Assembly: GCA_019234945.1 (NCBI GenBank)
Contig: JAFAKX010000050.1
Span: forward strand, 1-42,191
Length of the DNA: 42,191 nt
Direction of reading: 5' to 3'
Source of the DNA: Silvibacterium sp.
GTDB lineage: Bacteria > Acidobacteriota > Terriglobia > Terriglobales > Acidobacteriaceae
Shown here: positions 40,701 to 42,191 of the stretch, piece by piece
Layout: every line of letters begins with the position of its first letter
Position numbering within the stretch: the first letter of the stretch is position 1
Program-made: the position numbers and the translations under genes
Notes under the pieces: model-generated
What the model was told of the DNA's origin: nothing
Database searches by the model: none
What the model saw: the letters and a program-made list of their open reading frames with translations, nothing else

Positions 40701-41140
40701 TCAATGACTTACAGCAACCCACTCTCCGAGTGTAGCGGAAACTGTAGCGGATAGCTCGGCTCGATTTCGACCAACTGCCTCAGGTGTCGGATGGATCTAT
40801 CGTTGCGAAATGACTATGCTGCTGTGCCCTGCAATCCGCATGATCGTGAACGCATCCACTCCCGATCACCGAGCCTAGTCAGCATTGTATGGCGAAGAGA
40901 GTGCAAGACAAAAATCCCCATGCAACATGGGAACTCGCTTCCCGTTTACCTTGCGCGAAAGCATCCCGGTGCATTTGATTCAGCGATGTGACGAGGTAAG
41001 ACTTTCCCTCGCGGTTGGCAAAGCCAAACGGCGCAGAACTGGTCTCCATGCGCTCCCGCTGCATCGCAGCGGCCCGATCGGTCAAAGGAACCACCCGGCG
41101 CGCGTTCTTGCTCTTACCCTCTCACCTGCACAAATCCGAA
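40701..41140 (-). pseudogene. tyrosine recombinase (phage-type integrase) remnant
   Basis: On the minus strand, the fragments of a tyrosine recombinase follow each other in order but in different frames: EGKSKNARRVVPLTDRAAAM, APFGFANREGKSYLVTSLNQ, IFVLHSLRHTMLTRLG (catalytic HxxR box), then VDAFTIMRIAGHSSIVISQR and IHPTPEAV. At least three frameshifts separate them. The codon where the catalytic tyrosine would stand (after ISQR, before IHP) is TAG at 40797-40799. The frame ends at TGA 40701-40703, one base from the tRNA. The N-terminal part is absent. It is thus inactive. Confidence 0.8.
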
Positions 41141-41452
41141 GCGAGAACCGCTGATTCACTGCAGAGCTACATCTGCCGCGGCTTGCGCTCAACCGCTCCG
41201 CGACGTTGCAAATCCTCCTGCGCCATTCACGCGCCGGATCATCATCGGGGGGTGGGAGTGTCCTGCGGTGGCACAAGGGTTGCCAAGTCGCAAAAGTACT
41301 TTGAATTCAGTGCCATGCTGAGTCTCAACCCTCTTTGGATTTTTCTTGGTTTTCTTTTGGAGTTTGTTAACAGCCCCTTAAGGACTTTCACTTTTGACTG
41401 CGGCAGAGTGCGAGCTGCTACTAGTCTAATTCGACTTGACATAAGGAATGCA
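41141..41452. other. intergenic region upstream of the isocitrate-lyase-family gene
   Basis: No gene is seen. The left half may hold further decayed integrase sequence (not readable). Near 41320-41400 the sequence is AT-rich (TTTTCTTGGTTTTCTTTTGG), as expected for a promoter region, and TTGACATAAGG lies just before the start of the next gene, but I cannot place a confident promoter. Confidence 0.4.
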
Positions 41453-42191
41453 ATGAACTCTTCAATTACCAAAATGGCAGACGGATTTCGTAAGCTTCTG
41501 GATCGACCGGACGCAATCGAAATGCCTGCGTGTTACGACGTCCTGAGCGCGATGCTACTCGAGGAAGCCGGTTTCCAAACGATTTTCCTTAGCGGCTACG
41601 GTATCGCTGCCAGCCTTTTCGGAAATCCCGATATTGGGCTGACAAGTCTCACGGAAACGGCGCTGGCAGCGAGGAATGTGGTTAACGCCGTGCGCATTCC
41701 ACTCGTTGTCGATGCCGACAACGGTTACGGTAACGAAGACAATGTAGTGCGCACGGTGTACGAATTGGAGTCTGCCGGCGCAGCCGCAATGACACTCGAA
41801 GACCAGGTGTTTCCTAAGCGCTGCGGGCATAGCGCCAATAAGGCAGTCATACCGCTGGATCAGTACATGCGCAAGCTGGAATCCGCTCTCAAGGCGCGCC
41901 AAACGAAACTTTGTATTATCGCCCGCACTGATGCCCCGTCCCTCGATGAGGCAATTTTGAGGGCCAAAGTCTTTCATGCCGCGGGAGCCGATGTAACTCT
42001 CCTCGATGGACTCGCATCTCTCGATGCGCTGAAGCGTGTCGGTAACGAAGTGCCAGGCCACAAACAGGTGAACCTGATTTACGGCGGCAAGACCCCGATA
42101 CTCTCCGTAGCCGAACTGCAGAAACTCGGATTCAAAGTCGTGCTCTATTCGACGCCTGCGCTTTATGTTGCCGCCAATGCCGTTTCGAAAC
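41453..42191 (+). CDS. isocitrate lyase/PEP mutase family protein (partial)
   Basis: The gene runs off the right edge with 246 codons visible. It has the family's (beta/alpha)8 signatures: MPACYDVLSAMLLEEAGF, FLSGYG, VVDADNGYGN (metal ligands), EDQVFPKRCGH (catalytic cysteine loop) and IIARTDA. KRCGH points to the lyase branch (methylisocitrate lyase or oxaloacetate/2-methylmalate-type lyases) rather than PEP mutase. ATG 41453 is preceded by AAGGA at 5 bases. It is missing from the ORF track because its stop is outside the window. Exact substrate is not determinable. Confidence 0.87.
   Translation, partial: MNSSITKMADGFRKLLDRPDAIEMPACYDVLSAMLLEEAGFQTIFLSGYGIAASLFGNPDIGLTSLTETALAARNVVNAVRIPLVVDADNGYGNEDNVVRTVYELESAGAAAMTLEDQVFPKRCGHSANKAVIPLDQYMRKLESALKARQTKLCIIARTDAPSLDEAILRAKVFHAAGADVTLLDGLASLDALKRVGNEVPGHKQVNLIYGGKTPILSVAELQKLGFKVVLYSTPALYVAANAVSK

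Noticed and set aside
1-42191. CRISPR array or phage/toxin-antitoxin system
   Set aside because: No regularly spaced direct repeats, cas genes or toxin-antitoxin pair could be seen; the only mobile traces are the integrase remnant and a possible IS end.

Overview
The window looks like a chromosomal segment of a soil Acidobacteriota (Terriglobia-like) bacterium. This is inferred from moderately high GC, a Gram-negative envelope gene set, a futalosine-pathway menaquinone gene (mqnA), Uma2 and DUF427 proteins, and an acidobacterial-style beta-barrel protein. No 16S rRNA is present, so the assignment rests on protein style only.

Layout: (1) 1-3.1 kb: the tail of a membrane glycosyltransferase, an outer-membrane beta-barrel gene broken by a frameshift, and a proline-catabolic P5C dehydrogenase. 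(2) 3.1-8.7 kb: a redox/two-component signalling cluster. It holds a single-domain response regulator, a divergent NarL-type regulator with a degenerate receiver, a receiver fused to a thioredoxin-reductase-like flavoprotein that lacks the CXXC, a cyclic-nucleotide-binding-domain histidine kinase whose GTG overlaps the preceding stop by one base, and a ferredoxin-NADP reductase-like flavoprotein. This is the most unusual block of the window. (3) 8.7-21.2 kb: a long minus-strand housekeeping run: an MscS channel, ribE-ribD-ftsY, an HD-GYP protein, gpsA-plsY, cinA, a TIG/NHL protein, pgpA-yacG-rimO and a Uma2 protein. (4) 21.2-28.7 kb: the small SRP RNA, fabH, a DedA/YqaA membrane protein with mqnA, dprA, and topA behind a leader that could fold as a pseudoknot. 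(5) 28.2-34.5 kb: a conserved hypothetical, a DUF427 protein, a secreted VirB10-like protein with an internal duplication, a phosphodiesterase, an orphan OppD-type ATPase, a Tat-exported GH30 hydrolase and a DinB-like protein. (6) 34.5-42.2 kb: malQ beside a decayed glgP, a possible cytochrome tail, small zinc-ribbon and hypothetical genes, an AI-2E-family transporter, a tRNA with CAU anticodon, a wrecked tyrosine recombinase next to that tRNA, and the start of an isocitrate lyase/PEP mutase family gene.

The housekeeping run joins phospholipid synthesis (plsY, gpsA, pgpA), riboflavin synthesis, SRP-dependent targeting (ftsY here, SRP RNA at 21.3 kb) and translation maturation (rimO). The last 7-8 kb is degraded and shows remnants of three former genes. 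Start codons are often GTG or TTG, and several starts differ from the longest ORF; these are noted in the entries.
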